Positions 1 through 7,629 are shown, counted from the first letter of the stretch. The stretch is 11,830 nucleotides of DNA from JBCDBL01 sp039183635 (GCA_039183635.1 JBCDBL010000122.1:1-11830), one strand, 5' to 3'. Made by a program: numbers and translations. The notes: generated by a model not told the origin, from the letters alone.

Positions 1-336
1 CACGCGGGCTGCGCGCTCAAGATCCGAAAGATAGAAAAAATCCTCGCCGACACGGGCGATGAGAAGATCCTCCGCACGCAAGGGCAAAGGCGCGTGCGCA
101 CGATGTTCCGAGGATGGCGGCCGCGCCAGCCCGTCGAGCAACGCCAGCCCCCCAATGATTGCAACGATGCCTGCGCCAGACAGCGCCGCCCGCCCAGTCC
201 GGGTTTGCGCCGCCCGGGCGAGCGCCGCAGCGCCCCGGGCCAGGGCGCGCCCGCCCTGACCGGCGAGCCTGGCCGACAATGACGCAGCGCGCCTTATCAA
301 TATCATGGCCGACTGGGGCTTATGTCCGGACGCCAT
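1..336 (-). CDS. N-terminal part of a membrane-anchored, probably parvulin-type (PpiC/SurA-like) peptidyl-prolyl isomerase; cut by the window edge
   Basis: The minus frame is open from an in-frame TAA just upstream of 336 to the left edge, giving 112 residues. The ATG at 336 is chosen because AAGGA lies 9 bases before it; the in-frame ATG at 306 has no such site. The protein starts with a long Arg/Ala-rich, presumably cytoplasmic region (residues 1-50). One hydrophobic segment follows (about 51-70), then a short linker. The stretch RAEDLLIARVGEDFFYLSDL (88-107) resembles the start of the SurA/parvulin N-domain ('VARVNGEPITLSDL'). From memory, a parvulin isomerase gene next to secA is a common alphaproteobacterial arrangement, and such a protein would help fold exported proteins. 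The catalytic domain is outside the window, so the family call is inference; the membrane anchor is clear. Confidence 0.55.
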   Translation of the reverse strand, partial: MASGHKPQSAMILIRRAASLSARLAGQGGRALARGAAALARAAQTRTGRAALSGAGIVAIIGGLALLDGLARPPSSEHRAHAPLPLRAEDLLIARVGEDFFYLSDLERAARV

Positions 337-369
337 ACAGCATCGTCCTTATTGCGCGCCCATGGCGCA

Positions 370-398
370 TTGACAGGCCAAGGCCCCCTGCTTATGTC
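370..398 (+). promoter_or_regulatory. Candidate distal secA promoter
   Basis: A perfect TTGACA hexamer (370-375) is followed 17 bases later by TATGTC (393-398), which matches the -10 consensus at only three positions. It points towards secA and lies in the divergent gap. The -35 is consensus and the -10 is weak, so the call is tentative. Confidence 0.3.
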
Positions 399-429
399 TC
401 GGCGAGACAAACGCGGGCCGTTCAATATA

Positions 430-460
430 TTGACATGCGCGGCTTCGCATGCCGTATCAA
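430..460 (+). promoter_or_regulatory. Candidate proximal secA promoter with an internal palindrome
   Basis: A second perfect TTGACA (430-435) lies exactly 60 bases after the first. TATCAA (455-460, four of six consensus bases) follows after 19 bases, slightly long. The spacer contains an inverted repeat, CATGCG (434-439) and CGCATG (446-451), six bases apart. That position could suit an operator, or shorten the effective spacer by bending. It would give a leader of roughly 60 bases before the secA start at 527. Confidence 0.35.
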
Positions 461-526
461 GCGCCCAATTGGAATAACATACGAGCAATCGGGGATCGGG
501 CGCCGAACCCCAGGGACGGACGAGGT

Positions 527-3271
527 ATGGGACTGGCCGCATTCGCAAAGCGCATTTTCGGCTCCGACAACGAACGGCGCATCAAGCCGATGTGGAAGCG
601 GGTGGCGCGCATCAACGCCCTTGAGGCGGGGATCGAAGCGCTGTCCGACGAGGCTTTGATCGGCCAAACCGCCAAGCTGAAAGCGCGCCTCGCCGAGGGC
701 GAAACCCTTGACGACGTTCTGGAGGAGGCCTTCGCCACAGTGCGAGAGGCGGCCAAGCGCGCTCTCGGCCAGCGTCATTACGATGTTCAGCTCCTCGGCG
801 GCATGGTCCTTCACTCCGGCGCCATCTCCGAGATGAAAACCGGCGAGGGCAAGACCCTGGTCGCCACCCTGGCGGTGTACCTGAATGCGCTGACCGAGCG
901 GGGCGTTCACGTTGTTATGGTGAACGACTATCTCGCCCAGCGGGACGCCGACTGGATGGGCAAGGTCTATTCCCGCCTCGGCCTTAAAACCGGATGCGTC
1001 GTCCACGGGCTGGACGAGCAACAACGCAAAGAAGCCTACGCCGCAGACGTCACCTACGGCACCAACAATGAGTTCGGCTTCGATTATCTGCGCGACAATA
1101 TGAAAGACAGTCTGGAGGCGATGGTCCAGCGCGACCACCATTTCGCCATTGTCGACGAGGTGGATTCGATCCTGGTCGACGAATCGCGCACGCCGCTGAT
1201 CATCTCCGGCCCCACCGACGACAAGTCGGAGCTTTACATCACGATCGACGGCTTCATTCCGCTGCTGGAAGAAGAACACTACGAGATCGACGAAAAATCC
1301 CGCCAGGCCACCCTCACCGAAGAGGGCAACGAACGCATGGAGGAGCTGTTGCGGGAGGCGGATCTTCTGCAGGGGGAGAACCTTTATGAGGCCCAGAACG
1401 TCTCCATCGTTCACCATGTGAACCAGGCTCTGAAAGCCCACAAGCTGTTTCAGAAGGACAAAGACTATATCGTTCGCGGCGGCAAGGTCGTGATTATCGA
1501 CGAGTTCACCGGCCGCATGATGGAGGGCCGGCGCTGGTCCGAGGGCCTGCACCAGGCGGTGGAGGCGAAGGAACGGGCTCAGATCCAGCCGGAGAACCAG
1601 ACGCTCGCCTCGATCACGTTCCAGAACTACTTCCGCATGTACGACAAGCTCGCCGGCATGACGGGCACCGCCATGACGGAAGAAGGCGAGTTCATGGACA
1701 TCTACAAGCTCGCCGTGTTCGAGATCCCCACGAACAAGGACATCGCCCGGGAAGACGAGGATGACGAGCTTTACCGGACGGCGGAAGAAAAATACGACGC
1801 CATGATCGGCCAGATCGAGGAATGCCACAAAAAAGGCCAGCCGATCCTGGTGGGCACCGTCTCTATCGAAAAATCCGAAGCCATCGCCGAGATCCTGAAG
1901 AAGAAAAAAATCCCCCACAATGTCCTGAACGCCCGCTACCACGAGCAGGAAGCCCAGATCATCGGCAAGGCGGGCCTGCCCGGCGCTGTCACCATCGCCA
2001 CCAATATGGCCGGCCGCGGCACGGACATTCAGCTCGGCGGCAATGTCGACATGGAGCTGTTCGAAAAGCTCAGCGGCGACGAGGACGAAGAGACGATCGC
2101 CAAAATGCGCGGCGAGATCGAGGCGAGCGTCGCCGACGCCAAGGAAAAGGCCCTCGCGGCCGGCGGTCTCTATGTTCTCGGTACGGAGCGCCACGAGAGC
2201 CGGCGCATCGATAACCAGCTGCGCGGCCGCTCCGGCCGCCAGGGCGACCCGGGCCATTCCAAATTCTTCCTGTCCCTGGAAGACGATTTAATGCGCATAT
2301 TCGCGCCGGACCGGATGAACTCCATCATGCAAGGGCTCGGCTTTGAAAAGGGGGAGCCCATCGTCCACCCCTGGATGACCAAAGCCGTGGAGCGCGCCCA
2401 GAAAAAGGTCGAGGCGCGCAACTTCGACATCCGCAAGAACCTCCTGAAATACGACGACGTCCTCAACGACCAGCGCAAGGCGATCTACGAACAGCGTCGG
2501 GAGTTCATGGAAGCCGAGGACGTCAACGATATCGTCACTGACATGCGTCATCAGTATATTGATGACGCCGTCAACCGCTACATTCCGCCGAAATCCTATG
2601 CCGAGCAGTGGGACGTCGACGGCCTTTCCGAAGACGTCAAGGAAGTGTTCGACCTTGACATCGCCATCGCCGATTGGGCGGCCGAAGAAGGTGTGGCGGA
2701 CACGGAGATTGAGGAGCGCCTGCGCAGCGAAACCGACAGCCACGCCGCCGCCCGGGCGGCGGAGATCGGCCCGGACCTGATGCGCCGGGTGGAGAAAGCC
2801 TTCCTCCTCAGCACCATTGATTCAAATTGGCGCGAACACATCACCCAACTGGAGCACCTGCGCCAGGTCGTGGGTCTGCGCGGCTACGCCCAGCGGGACC
2901 CCTTAAACGAATACAAGACAGAAGCATTCGCGCTGTTCGAAAACCTGCTCGACGAATTGCGCCGGAACGTCACCAAAACGCTGATGCGCATCCAGGTTCG
3001 CCCGACCGAAGCTCCGCCCCTGCCGGAGCCGCGCACGGTGGAGACCAAAGAGACGCATATCGATCCGCAGACGGGTCAAAACAAGATGGCGGAAGATTTC
3101 CGCAAGCAATCCGCCGGCGCCTCCACCATGGTCGCCCGGGCCGCAAGTACGAAAATCGATCCAAACGACCCCACCACCTGGGGCCGCGTCCCGCGCAACG
3201 CCCCCTGCCCCTGCGGCTCCGGCAAAAAATACAAGCATTGCCACGGCGCGGTGACGGCCGGTGCGGCTTAG
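527..3271 (+). CDS. secA: Protein translocase ATPase SecA
   Basis: SecA is the cytoplasmic motor that pushes unfolded precursors through SecYEG using ATP. All hallmarks are present in a 914-residue product: Walker A MKTGEGKT (103-110), Walker B with DEVD (210-213), AGMTGTA (376-382), helicase motif TNMAGRGTD (492-500) and QLRGRSGRQGD (564-574). The C-terminal zinc-binding segment CPCGSGKKYKHCH (894-906) carries C894, C896, C905 and H906; it typically binds SecB or ribosomes. I start at ATG 527 because the family start resembles MGLAAFAKRIFG and GAGG lies just upstream. The in-frame start at 449 would add 26 residues, run through the candidate promoter, and match nothing known in the family. 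The length is normal for proteobacteria and I see no frameshift. No convincing terminator follows. Confidence 0.98.
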   Translation: MGLAAFAKRIFGSDNERRIKPMWKRVARINALEAGIEALSDEALIGQTAKLKARLAEGETLDDVLEEAFATVREAAKRALGQRHYDVQLLGGMVLHSGAISEMKTGEGKTLVATLAVYLNALTERGVHVVMVNDYLAQRDADWMGKVYSRLGLKTGCVVHGLDEQQRKEAYAADVTYGTNNEFGFDYLRDNMKDSLEAMVQRDHHFAIVDEVDSILVDESRTPLIISGPTDDKSELYITIDGFIPLLEEEHYEIDEKSRQATLTEEGNERMEELLREADLLQGENLYEAQNVSIVHHVNQALKAHKLFQKDKDYIVRGGKVVIIDEFTGRMMEGRRWSEGLHQAVEAKERAQIQPENQTLASITFQNYFRMYDKLAGMTGTAMTEEGEFMDIYKLAVFEIPTNKDIAREDEDDELYRTAEEKYDAMIGQIEECHKKGQPILVGTVSIEKSEAIAEILKKKKIPHNVLNARYHEQEAQIIGKAGLPGAVTIATNMAGRGTDIQLGGNVDMELFEKLSGDEDEETIAKMRGEIEASVADAKEKALAAGGLYVLGTERHESRRIDNQLRGRSGRQGDPGHSKFFLSLEDDLMRIFAPDRMNSIMQGLGFEKGEPIVHPWMTKAVERAQKKVEARNFDIRKNLLKYDDVLNDQRKAIYEQRREFMEAEDVNDIVTDMRHQYIDDAVNRYIPPKSYAEQWDVDGLSEDVKEVFDLDIAIADWAAEEGVADTEIEERLRSETDSHAAARAAEIGPDLMRRVEKAFLLSTIDSNWREHITQLEHLRQVVGLRGYAQRDPLNEYKTEAFALFENLLDELRRNVTKTLMRIQVRPTEAPPLPEPRTVETKETHIDPQTGQNKMAEDFRKQSAGASTMVARAASTKIDPNDPTTWGRVPRNAPCPCGSGKKYKHCHGAVTAGAA

Positions 3272-3412
3272 GGCGTCAGGCGGCGCGAAGCCTGGTTAGA
3301 GCGGCTCTTCTCCATCACGCTTGCGTGACTTCACCCTGCGACGTCTCCTCACGGCCGCTGCGGGTGCTATAGTCCCTTAAAAGGCAACAGCAACTTTGGG
3401 GGAGCCGCCATA

Positions 3413-3832
3413 ATGAAAGCCGCAACACTTTTCCTTCTCCGCCTGACCACCGGCGCACTGCTCATCATCTGGGGCGCGCTGAAGGTCATGGCGCCGAATG
3501 TCTCTGTCTCGGTATCCGACCGTTATTACTCCGGCGCGTTGAGCGCGGAGGCGCTGCAAACGCCCCTCGGGATCGCCCAATGCCTGTTGGGGCTCGCCGT
3601 TATTCTCGGCCTCCTGCGCGTCATCGTCTATCCCGTACAGGCGATCGTTCTCGGCCTCGGGCTCGCCGCGATCTGGCAATATATCGCCGACCCGTTCGGA
3701 CTTTACCTCCTCGACGAAGACACCCGCCAGATTCTCTTCTTCCCCTCCTCAACCGTATTCATCGCCTCACTGATCATGCTGGCGTTCAAGGAAGATGATC
3801 GGTGGACGTTGGATGGGGTGTTTGGGAAGTAG
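3413..3832 (+). CDS. DoxX-like small integral membrane protein
   Basis: The product has 139 residues and four predicted membrane helices at about 5-26, 51-69, 72-91 and 107-125, with a charged C-terminal tail ending EDDRWTLDGVFGK. The opening LFLLRLTTGALLIIWGALKV is typical of DoxX/DoxD-like proteins, whose roles are mostly undefined and have been linked to respiration, thiosulfate oxidation or redox stress. The start is supported by GGGGGAG eight bases upstream of the ATG. It lies 141 bases after secA on the same strand; TATAGT at 3368-3373 could be a -10 element, but I see no matching -35, so shared or separate transcription is undecided. Family membership is likely; a specific function cannot be read from the sequence. 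Confidence 0.7.
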   Translation: MKAATLFLLRLTTGALLIIWGALKVMAPNVSVSVSDRYYSGALSAEALQTPLGIAQCLLGLAVILGLLRVIVYPVQAIVLGLGLAAIWQYIADPFGLYLLDEDTRQILFFPSSTVFIASLIMLAFKEDDRWTLDGVFGK

Positions 3833-3840
3833 TTCGCAAT

Positions 3841-3898
3841 TGTAGGGCTTCAGCCCGCCGAAATGCCTTCACAAAGGCGGGATAAGCCCCGCCCTACA
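3841..3898. repeat. REP-like composite palindrome between convergent genes; possible bidirectional terminator
   Basis: The outer arms TGTAGGGC (3841-3848) and GCCCTACA (3891-3898) pair perfectly. Inside are three further hairpins: GGGCT-TC-AGCCC (3845-3856), GCCTT-CACA-AAGGC (3865-3878), and GGCGGG (3876-3881) with CCCGCC (3888-3893). The layout resembles dispersed REP/BIME-type repeats. It fills most of the 70-base gap between the converging DoxX-like gene and mtnP, so a transcription-end role is plausible, although there is no long T tract. Confidence 0.6.
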
Positions 3899-3902
3899 AA
3901 GA

Positions 3903-4781
3903 TCACTTTCCCAAGACCCGTCCCGCAACGGCGTCGAGCTTCGCCACAAGCGCCGGATCGCGCGCCTCTGGCGGTGTGATCAACGCAAAGTCGAGGCAGG
4001 TTTCGATGCCAAGGGGGGAGGCTTCACGCTCCGGCCCCAGCATGGGCGCGGCCGCCTTCACAAGATCGCCGGCCTTCGCCGCATTTGATTTTAACACCTC
4101 AAGGACGTTCGTCACCTCGACATTGTCATGCTCGCTGTGCCAGCAATCATAGTCCGTGACCATCGCCACCGTCGCATAGGGCAGCTCCGCCTCCCGGGCG
4201 AGTTTCGCCTCGGGCATGTTGGTCATGCCGATGACATCGCAGCCCCAAACCTCGCGATAGAGCTTCGATTCCGCAAGCGTTGAAAATTGCGGCCCCTCCA
4301 TGGCGAGATAGGTCCCGCCGCGCTTATGGGGTATCGAGAGCTTTTTACAGGCCTCTTCCAGCGCATCGCCGAGCTTCGGGCACACCGGCTCCGCCATAGA
4401 GGCATGCGCGACGAGGCCTTCGCCGAAAAAGCTCTTTTCCCGGGCGAAAGTGCGGTCGATAAACTGGTCGACAATGACAAAAGTCCCGGGCGACAGCTCC
4501 TCGCGAAACGAACCGCAAGCGGACAACGATAAAACATCTGTCGCACCGAGCCGTTTTAGGGCGTCAATATTCGCCCGGTAATTGATATGGCTGGGGCTCA
4601 CCTTATGGCCTTCGCCATGGCGCGCCAGGAATATGACACGCACGCCGCCGAGCCGGCCGGTCACGAAATCCCCCGACGGCGTCCCCCATGGCGTCTCCAC
4701 CGTTTCCCGGGAAACGTCCGTCAACCCGTCGATTGCGTAAAGCCCGCTGCCGCCGATAATGGCGAGTACGGTTTCAGTCAT
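3903..4781 (-). CDS. mtnP: S-methyl-5'-thioadenosine phosphorylase
   Basis: MtnP cleaves methylthioadenosine with phosphate to adenine and 5-methylthioribose-1-phosphate, recycling the by-product of polyamine and homoserine-lactone synthesis. The 292-residue protein has the family landmarks in order: GGSGLY (10-15), the phosphate-binding ARHGEGH (53-59), SACGS (87-91), AMEGPQFST (160-168), GMTNMPEAKLAREAE (185-199) and TDYDCW (209-214). The two aspartates of TDYD (D210, D212) recognise the adenine base in this family and separate it from guanine-type purine nucleoside phosphorylases. ATG 4781 is preceded by GAGGT, which overlaps the stop codon of the TerB-like gene 9 bases upstream, so the two are probably cotranscribed and perhaps coupled. 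From memory, mtnP near petABC is common in alphaproteobacteria, often with apt; no apt is visible here. Confidence 0.93.
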   Translation of the reverse strand: MTETVLAIIGGSGLYAIDGLTDVSRETVETPWGTPSGDFVTGRLGGVRVIFLARHGEGHKVSPSHINYRANIDALKRLGATDVLSLSACGSFREELSPGTFVIVDQFIDRTFAREKSFFGEGLVAHASMAEPVCPKLGDALEEACKKLSIPHKRGGTYLAMEGPQFSTLAESKLYREVWGCDVIGMTNMPEAKLAREAELPYATVAMVTDYDCWHSEHDNVEVTNVLEVLKSNAAKAGDLVKAAAPMLGPEREASPLGIETCLDFALITPPEARDPALVAKLDAVAGRVLGK

Positions 4782-4790
4782 GCTTTTACC

Positions 4791-5204
4791 TCATACATCT
4801 TTGTACTGCAGGGAAAGGTCCTTAACCAGCTTAAGCAACACTGCCTCTTCAGTGGGATGCACTTTATTGTCTGAAACAATCGCGATCTGAGCCGCATTGA
4901 TAACCTCATCTGCACTCAAACCGCTTCTGCGCGCATCTTCGATAACCGACAAGTACTTCTTCCACGCACCTTCATAGTCACGCAAAAACTCAAATGACAC
5001 CGAAGCGAATTTATCCGCTAACACCTCAAAAGGAATATTCCGCAACAGCGGATTATTGTGCGCCGTTTCGATAAAGCGCGCTCTTTCCGCTGGATGCGCG
5101 TCATGGTCACAACACGCGATCATGGCGAAAACCGCCGCCAGGGCGTTGAGATGAAGCTCGGTCCAGGAGTTCGCAAAATCACCAAACAGATTATCCGTCG
5201 CCAT
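4791..5204 (-). CDS. TerB-like small acidic-motif protein
   Basis: The product is a helical protein of 137 residues with no signal peptide or membrane segment, so cytoplasmic. Two short acidic motifs, CDHDAHPAE (32-40) and SDNKVHPTEE (111-120), sit in equivalent helical settings. They resemble the duplicated metal-binding loops of the TerB/tellurite-resistance fold ('ADGxIxxxE'). The ATG at 5204 is preferred over GTG at 5213 because AGG lies 8 bases before the ATG, while it abuts the GTG. The gene is visibly poorer in GC: I count 25/60 for 4861-4920 and 24/60 for 4981-5040, against 44/60 for 4021-4080 in mtnP. It lies between the petABC terminator and mtnP, 9 bases from the latter. TerB-like proteins occur in stress and phage-related systems as well as tellurite operons, but no other ter gene is here, so tellurite resistance should not be assumed. 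Recent acquisition is an inference from composition and context. Confidence 0.62.
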   Translation of the reverse strand: MATDNLFGDFANSWTELHLNALAAVFAMIACCDHDAHPAERARFIETAHNNPLLRNIPFEVLADKFASVSFEFLRDYEGAWKKYLSVIEDARRSGLSADEVINAAQIAIVSDNKVHPTEEAVLLKLVKDLSLQYKDV

Positions 5205-5219
5205 ACTGTACACCTATAA

Positions 5220-5248
5220 AAAAGGCCGTTCATAAGGAACGGCCTTTT
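5220..5248 (-). terminator. Strong bidirectional-looking intrinsic terminator after petABC
   Basis: GGCCGTTC (5224-5231) and GAACGGCC (5237-5244) form a perfect 8-bp stem around a 5-base loop, extended by AAAA/TTTT. Read on the minus strand, the hairpin is followed by a run of at least six T. Read on the plus strand it is followed by four T. It would end petABC transcripts about 130 bases after the petC stop. The T run ends only one to two bases before the ribosome binding site of the TerB-like gene, so any transcript of that gene starting upstream must cross it. Confidence 0.88.
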
Positions 5249-5335
5249 AGCATACTTCTTGTCAGAATGCTTAAAATGCGTTGTGCGTGACGTGGATCAG
5301 ACGAAGGTCGTCTCAAGCGCTCAAAACAAAGCTTC

Positions 5336-5373
5336 TAGAGCTATTGCCGACAAACGACAGGCGAACAGCTCTA
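5336..5373 (-). repeat. Inverted repeat spanning the petC stop codon
   Basis: TAGAGCT (5336-5342) and AGCTCTA (5367-5373) are perfect 7-base arms 24 bases apart; the second arm contains the petC stop. On the minus strand a T-rich stretch (GCTTTGTTTT) follows, so this could be a weak terminator or an mRNA-end stabilising stem ahead of the strong terminator at 5220-5248. Confidence 0.35.
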
Positions 5374-6252
5374 ATGCTCTATGTCCGCCCAAACCTTGCG
5401 GTAGGACCAGTACAATACAGCGGCGAACAGGATCAGGTACGTGATCACCATAAAGCCGAGACGCTTACGAACTTCAAGCTTCGGTTCGGCCGACCAATGG
5501 AGAAACTCGACAACATCTTTGGCGTACTGCGAGGTCGTCTCGGGCACGCTCTCATCCTCGTAGTCGACAATGCCGTCGGACAGAGGGGCCGCCATAGAAA
5601 GCAAATGCCCCTCATAGTAGGGGTTATAGTATTGCCCCGGCGGCACTTTAAAACCCTGGGGCGCCTCTTCATAATGCGTGAGCAATGCGTAAATGTAATC
5701 CGGGCCGGATTTACGCGCCTTGGTCAGGACCGACATATCCGGAGGATAAGCGCCATTGTTCACAGCGCGCGCGGCGTTTTCGTTCGCATAGGGCGAAACG
5801 AACCGGTCCTTAGGCTCCCCCGGACGTTCGAACATATCGCCGAACTCATCGGGTCCATCGACCACCATGTATTCTGCTGCGATGGCCTTTACGATCGGGT
5901 TATCGTTTGGATTGGAACAATCCACCGTATCCGGCAGGCCAAGCTCTTCGGGGCAATAGTCCAGGTAAAACGGGCCGCCCTTTTGGCCGAGATTTCGATA
6001 CGACAGCAAGTCCATCGAATGGCAGCTGGCGCAAACCTCTTTATAGACCTGAAAGCCGCGCTGGACCGCGAGTGCGTCAAAAGTCCCGAAGGGGCCATTG
6101 AAATGCCAATGCTGTTTATGCGGATACTTGGCGGCGGTTTTAGCGTCGCCTGCGGCTTGCGCCGCGCCGCCGACAAGCAATGCGATGCCGAGACCGATAA
6201 CAAGACCGCCGGCGGCGTACCGAAGACCTTTGAGAACGCTGTATAGGCGCAT
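5371..6252 (-). CDS. petC: Cytochrome c1 subunit of the bc1 complex
   Basis: Cytochrome c1 takes electrons from the Rieske protein and passes them to soluble or membrane cytochrome c on the periplasmic side. The 293-residue precursor has a signal peptide (Arg/Lys start, hydrophobic 13-29, probable cleavage after AQA at 31-33). The heme attachment site is CASCH (74-78), the probable axial methionine is M220 in SMAAPLSD (219-226), and a C-terminal membrane anchor spans about 266-283 with the basic tail YRKVW. C100 and C112 are extra cysteines that may form a disulfide, as reported for Rhodobacter c1. ATG 6252 is chosen because the signal peptide begins there and GGGGAG lies about 10 bases upstream; the in-frame start at 6327 would overlap petB and add 25 basic residues. 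It is last in petABC, 22 bases after petB. The E. coli-style fbcC name is synonymous. Confidence 0.95.
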   Translation of the reverse strand: MRLYSVLKGLRYAAGGLVIGLGIALLVGGAAQAAGDAKTAAKYPHKQHWHFNGPFGTFDALAVQRGFQVYKEVCASCHSMDLLSYRNLGQKGGPFYLDYCPEELGLPDTVDCSNPNDNPIVKAIAAEYMVVDGPDEFGDMFERPGEPKDRFVSPYANENAARAVNNGAYPPDMSVLTKARKSGPDYIYALLTHYEEAPQGFKVPPGQYYNPYYEGHLLSMAAPLSDGIVDYEDESVPETTSQYAKDVVEFLHWSAEPKLEVRKRLGFMVITYLILFAAVLYWSYRKVWADIEH

Positions 6253-6274
6253 TTTTAAGTTTCTCCCCTTCGGC

Positions 6275-7618
6275 CTATTCCGCAGGCGCTGGTTGCGCGC
6301 CGCCGACATCGGACTCTTTTTTCTCATTCCGCTTTAAAACCGATTCGGAAATGGATCGCGGCAGCGGCTTCGGCGTTTCAATCAGACCGACGATCGGCAT
6401 GGCGATCAAGAAATAAGCGAAATAATAGATCGTCGTAATTTGCGATAGATGCACGACCTTGAAGCCTACCGCCTCGCCCGCCGCATTGGTTCCGGCCTGG
6501 ATCAGCATCTTGTCCGGGTCCGCCTGGCCGCACCATCCGAGAATAAGGAACGATATAAGGAAGAACACAAACAACCACTGCATGATTGGGCGGAACTTCA
6601 AGGACTTCACTTTCGACGTGTCGAGCCAGGGAATGAACACGAGCACGAAAATCGCGCCGAACATCGCCATTACGCCGAGAAGCTTGGCCTCCAACGGTCC
6701 GATATCGAAAGTGATGGCGCGCAGGATGGCGTAGAACGGCAGGAAGTACCATTCCGGCACGATGTGCGCCGGGGTCGCCAGCGGGTTCGCGGGAATATAG
6801 TTGTCAGGGTGCCCCAACGCATTCGGCTGATAGAACACAAACACCGCGAACAGAACCAGAAACAGAACGATCGCAAAAGCGTCCTTCACTGTGTAATAGG
6901 GGTGAAAAGGCACGGTGTCCTTTTCAACCGACTTCACCTCAATGCCCGTGGGATTGTTGTTCCCCGGAATATGAAGCGCCCAGATGTGAAGGATGACAAC
7001 GCCGGCGATGATGAACGGCACAAGATAATGCAGGCTGAAAAATCTATTCAGCGTCGCATTGTCCACGGCGAACCCGCCCCAGAGCAGCGTGACGATGGAA
7101 TCGCCGACCACAGGGATCGCGGAGAACAGGTTCGTGATCACCGTCGCGCCCCAGAAGCTCATCTGGCCCCAAGGCAGAACGTATCCCATGAACGCCGCCG
7201 CCATCATCAGAACAAAGATAATGACGCCGAGAATCCAGAGGATCTCCCGCGGCGCTTTGTACGAGCCATAATAGAGGCCCCGGGCCATGTGGATGTAAAC
7301 GGCGATGAAGAACATCGACGCGCCGTTGGCGTGCATGTACCGGATCAGCCAACCGTAGTTCACGTCCCGCATGATTTTCTCAACGCTCTCGAACGCATGA
7401 TCGGCGTGGGGCGTATAATGCATGGCGAGGACGACGCCGGTGACGATCTGCACCACCAGCATGATCGCGGCGATGCCGCCGAACGTGTACCAATAGTTGA
7501 GGTTTTTCGGGGTCGGAAAGTCAACGAAACTGTCGTGCATCAGGCGCACGATCGGCAAACGGCTGTCCAGCCATTTGGTGAAGGTCGATTGCGGATTGTA
7601 GGTCGACGGATGGCTCAT
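6275..7618 (-). CDS. petB: Cytochrome b subunit of the bc1 complex
   Basis: This is the membrane core of the quinol:cytochrome c oxidoreductase, with the Qo and Qi sites and two b hemes. The 447-residue product has eight expected membrane helices. Heme ligands are H96/H110 and H197/H211, each pair 14 residues apart on helices B and D. The Qo signature is PEWY (288-291), and GYVLPWGQMSFWGATV (145-160) is the conserved stretch before the cd helices. The length and a full C-terminal part with helices E-H show an unsplit cytochrome b, as in proteobacteria rather than the b6/subunit IV type. The ribosome site AGGAG overlaps the petA stop 11 bases upstream, so translation is probably coupled. The tail (about 425-447) is polar and rich in Lys, Glu and Pro, presumably cytoplasmic. 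Confidence 0.97.
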   Translation of the reverse strand: MSHPSTYNPQSTFTKWLDSRLPIVRLMHDSFVDFPTPKNLNYWYTFGGIAAIMLVVQIVTGVVLAMHYTPHADHAFESVEKIMRDVNYGWLIRYMHANGASMFFIAVYIHMARGLYYGSYKAPREILWILGVIIFVLMMAAAFMGYVLPWGQMSFWGATVITNLFSAIPVVGDSIVTLLWGGFAVDNATLNRFFSLHYLVPFIIAGVVILHIWALHIPGNNNPTGIEVKSVEKDTVPFHPYYTVKDAFAIVLFLVLFAVFVFYQPNALGHPDNYIPANPLATPAHIVPEWYFLPFYAILRAITFDIGPLEAKLLGVMAMFGAIFVLVFIPWLDTSKVKSLKFRPIMQWLFVFFLISFLILGWCGQADPDKMLIQAGTNAAGEAVGFKVVHLSQITTIYYFAYFLIAMPIVGLIETPKPLPRSISESVLKRNEKKESDVGGAQPAPAE

Positions 7619-7629
7619 AAAGGTCGCTC

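Noticed and set aside
422..2257. A 611-codon open frame antisense to secA
   Set aside because: It mirrors the codon bias of secA, its translation is repetitive and hydrophobic without a family pattern, and secA motifs are intact on the other strand.
3315..3328. Palindrome TCACGC-TT-GCGTGA after secA as a terminator
   Set aside because: The 2-base centre forces a short stem, and no T run follows. It might bind a regulator, but there is no support.
4791..5204. Tellurite-resistance operon
   Set aside because: Only one TerB-like gene is present; no terZ, terC, terD or terE neighbours are seen.
5281..6246. A 321-codon open frame antisense to petC
   Set aside because: It lies almost wholly over cytochrome c1, whose heme motif and anchor are intact, and shows no domain of its own.
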